Shown one piece after another: positions 63,140 to 64,000 of a DNA stretch of 64,000 nt (its first letter is position 1; each line of letters opens with the position of its first letter). Location: contig JAFTFE010000134.1 of the NCBI GenBank assembly GCA_017449765.1, forward strand, positions 1-64,000. The letters are read 5' to 3'. The translations under genes were made by a program, and so were the position numbers. The notes beneath the pieces are model-generated. The model ran no database searches. It saw only the letters and a program-made list of their open reading frames with translations, and was not told the origin of the DNA. Source of the DNA: Lachnospiraceae bacterium. GTDB lineage: Bacteria > Bacillota > Clostridia > Lachnospirales > Lachnospiraceae.

Positions 63140-64000
63140 TTAATTCTCAGAAGGGTTTATACCCTGCATATACTGCTGTAAAATTTGCCTATTGGCTTCA
63201 ATATCCGGCACAAGCACCGCCATTCCGTCTACATTCTGTGCACTGTATGTTCCCTCAGCAGGCAGATAATAGCTTTGCATGCTTCCACCTCCCGACCGAA
63301 CAAACGCAAGTGCTGATGTGAGTATACTTCTTACACCCATATCAGTAGTAATGTGCGGTGTGATACCGTCAAGAACTTTAAAGCCTTTTATTAAATGTCC
63401 ACTCTTAATCTTATCTATTACAGCCATTATAACGATACGCTGCCTGTTCGTTCTATCCCAATCGGAATTACCGACATGTCTGATTCTCGAATATCCTAAA
63501 ACCTGACCTGCATTAAGAGTATTAACTCCCTCGTGGAGATTCCATACCTCTACAGCTACCTCATCAGTTGTTCCAAGCTCAGGATGCTGATTCAGATATG
63601 CTGCTTCTTCTGCCGTAAGTTCAATATCAAGGTCTCCAACGACGGTCATAGCTTCCATAAATCCGCCAAAATCTACTAAAGCATTACCATCAATCCTGAT
63701 TCCGAGATTCTCTTCTATTGTCTGATCAAGTAAATCTATTCCTCCGTATGCAAAGGCTGCATTAATTCTATTATTACCATATCCCGGTATAGATACATAC
63801 ATATCTCTCATAATTGAAGTTAGTGCTACCGTATGTGTACGCTTATTAATACTGCATAAAATAATTGTATCAGCTCTTTGTGTTCCCTGTCCCTCACGGG
63901 CATCCTGGCCTATAAGCAGTATATTAATTATTTCACCTTGAAAATTATCAGGTCTTTGCGAAACTACTGTCTCAACCCTGTCAAATTTCCTTATAGCCTT
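63140..64000 (-). CDS. LCP (LytR-CpsA-Psr) family protein, N-terminal part outside window
   Basis: LCP proteins attach teichoic acids or capsule polymers to peptidoglycan from undecaprenyl carriers. The frame is open to base 64000 (starts KAIRKFDRVETVV), so the N-terminal membrane anchor lies beyond the edge. Visible are ILLIGQDAREGQGTQRADT (LCP nucleotide/lipid site), MRDMYVSIPGYGNNRINAAF, NALVDFGGFMEAM and AGQVLGYSRIRHVGNSDWDRTNRQR, the conserved core with its Arg/Asp residues. It ends in a short Gln/Asn-rich tail. 287 residues are visible. Confidence 0.93.
   Translation of the reverse strand, partial: KAIRKFDRVETVVSQRPDNFQGEIINILLIGQDAREGQGTQRADTIILCSINKRTHTVALTSIMRDMYVSIPGYGNNRINAAFAYGGIDLLDQTIEENLGIRIDGNALVDFGGFMEAMTVVGDLDIELTAEEAAYLNQHPELGTTDEVAVEVWNLHEGVNTLNAGQVLGYSRIRHVGNSDWDRTNRQRIVIMAVIDKIKSGHLIKGFKVLDGITPHITTDMGVRSILTSALAFVRSGGGSMQSYYLPAEGTYSAQNVDGMAVLVPDIEANRQILQQYMQGINPSEN

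Overview
AT-rich chromosomal window from a Gram-positive anaerobe of the class Clostridia, most likely the family Lachnospiraceae. The placement is inferred from gene content and order: a MinCD/DivIVA/SepF division set, sporulation-type genes (yqfC, yqfD, a BofC-like protein), short-form HisG with HisZ, a HisF-like/HisIE fusion, an L27 protein with the Prp-cleaved N-terminal extension, and an SOS promoter of GAAC-N4-GTTY type. Most of the window is core chromosome in long, tightly packed operons. No tRNA, rRNA, CRISPR array or intact prophage was seen.

Layout. 1-17519 (+): the end of miaA, a PLP lyase, radC, then an elongation/division block (mreC, mreD, PBP2, minC, minD, rodA, mgsA, a D,D-carboxypeptidase, a membrane-fusion-like gene broken by an in-frame TAG, yggS, sepF, divIVA), then aroB, lspA and rluD, closed by a strong terminator. 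17600-23770: a tyrosine recombinase with its own promoter, followed by tandem repeats and a large hairpin; a convergent beta-carbonic anhydrase; a signalling group (REC-degenerate GGDEF-EAL protein, lone HPt protein, chemoreceptor); and a 33-bp perfect hairpin. 23789-48723 (-): a cytidylate kinase-like protein, a membrane EAL protein, a VWA/MoxR pair, proline genes proA/proB around one-carbon and small genes, a 138-bp MITE-like element, two flavoproteins, a BofC-like protein, a DUF3048 lipoprotein, ybeY-phoH-yqfD-yqfC, rpsU, capA, alaS, a small membrane ORF and the histidine cluster hisZ-hisG-hisD-hisB-hisIE. 48763-49589: lexA, divergent from the his genes, with a textbook SOS promoter. 49617-56412 (-): an operon for a small membrane protein, an NCS1 permease and an HTH/nucleotidyltransferase/choline-kinase fusion; then a BlaI/BlaR1-type regulator pair with two unknown membrane proteins. 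56431-62145 (-): the conserved rplU-prp-rpmA-obg-yhbY-nadD-yqeK-rsfS cluster with an HD-GYP gene at its end. 62142-63139: a small accessory island with a type III toxin-antitoxin locus (toxI repeats, terminator, frameshifted toxN) and a decayed ORF. 63140-64000: the C-terminal part of an LCP-family cell-wall ligase running off the window.

How the parts work together: the left third builds and places the septum and side wall (MreCD/PBP2/RodA for elongation; MinCD, DivIVA and SepF for septum position). The middle holds amino-acid biosynthesis (proline, histidine, shikimate) and translation genes. All three cyclic-di-GMP proteins look like phosphodiesterases, and both GGDEF domains are degenerate. 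The least ordinary items are the type III toxin-antitoxin locus with its single-base frameshift, the TAG-interrupted membrane-fusion gene, three different large intergenic inverted-repeat elements, and the permease/choline-kinase-fusion operon.
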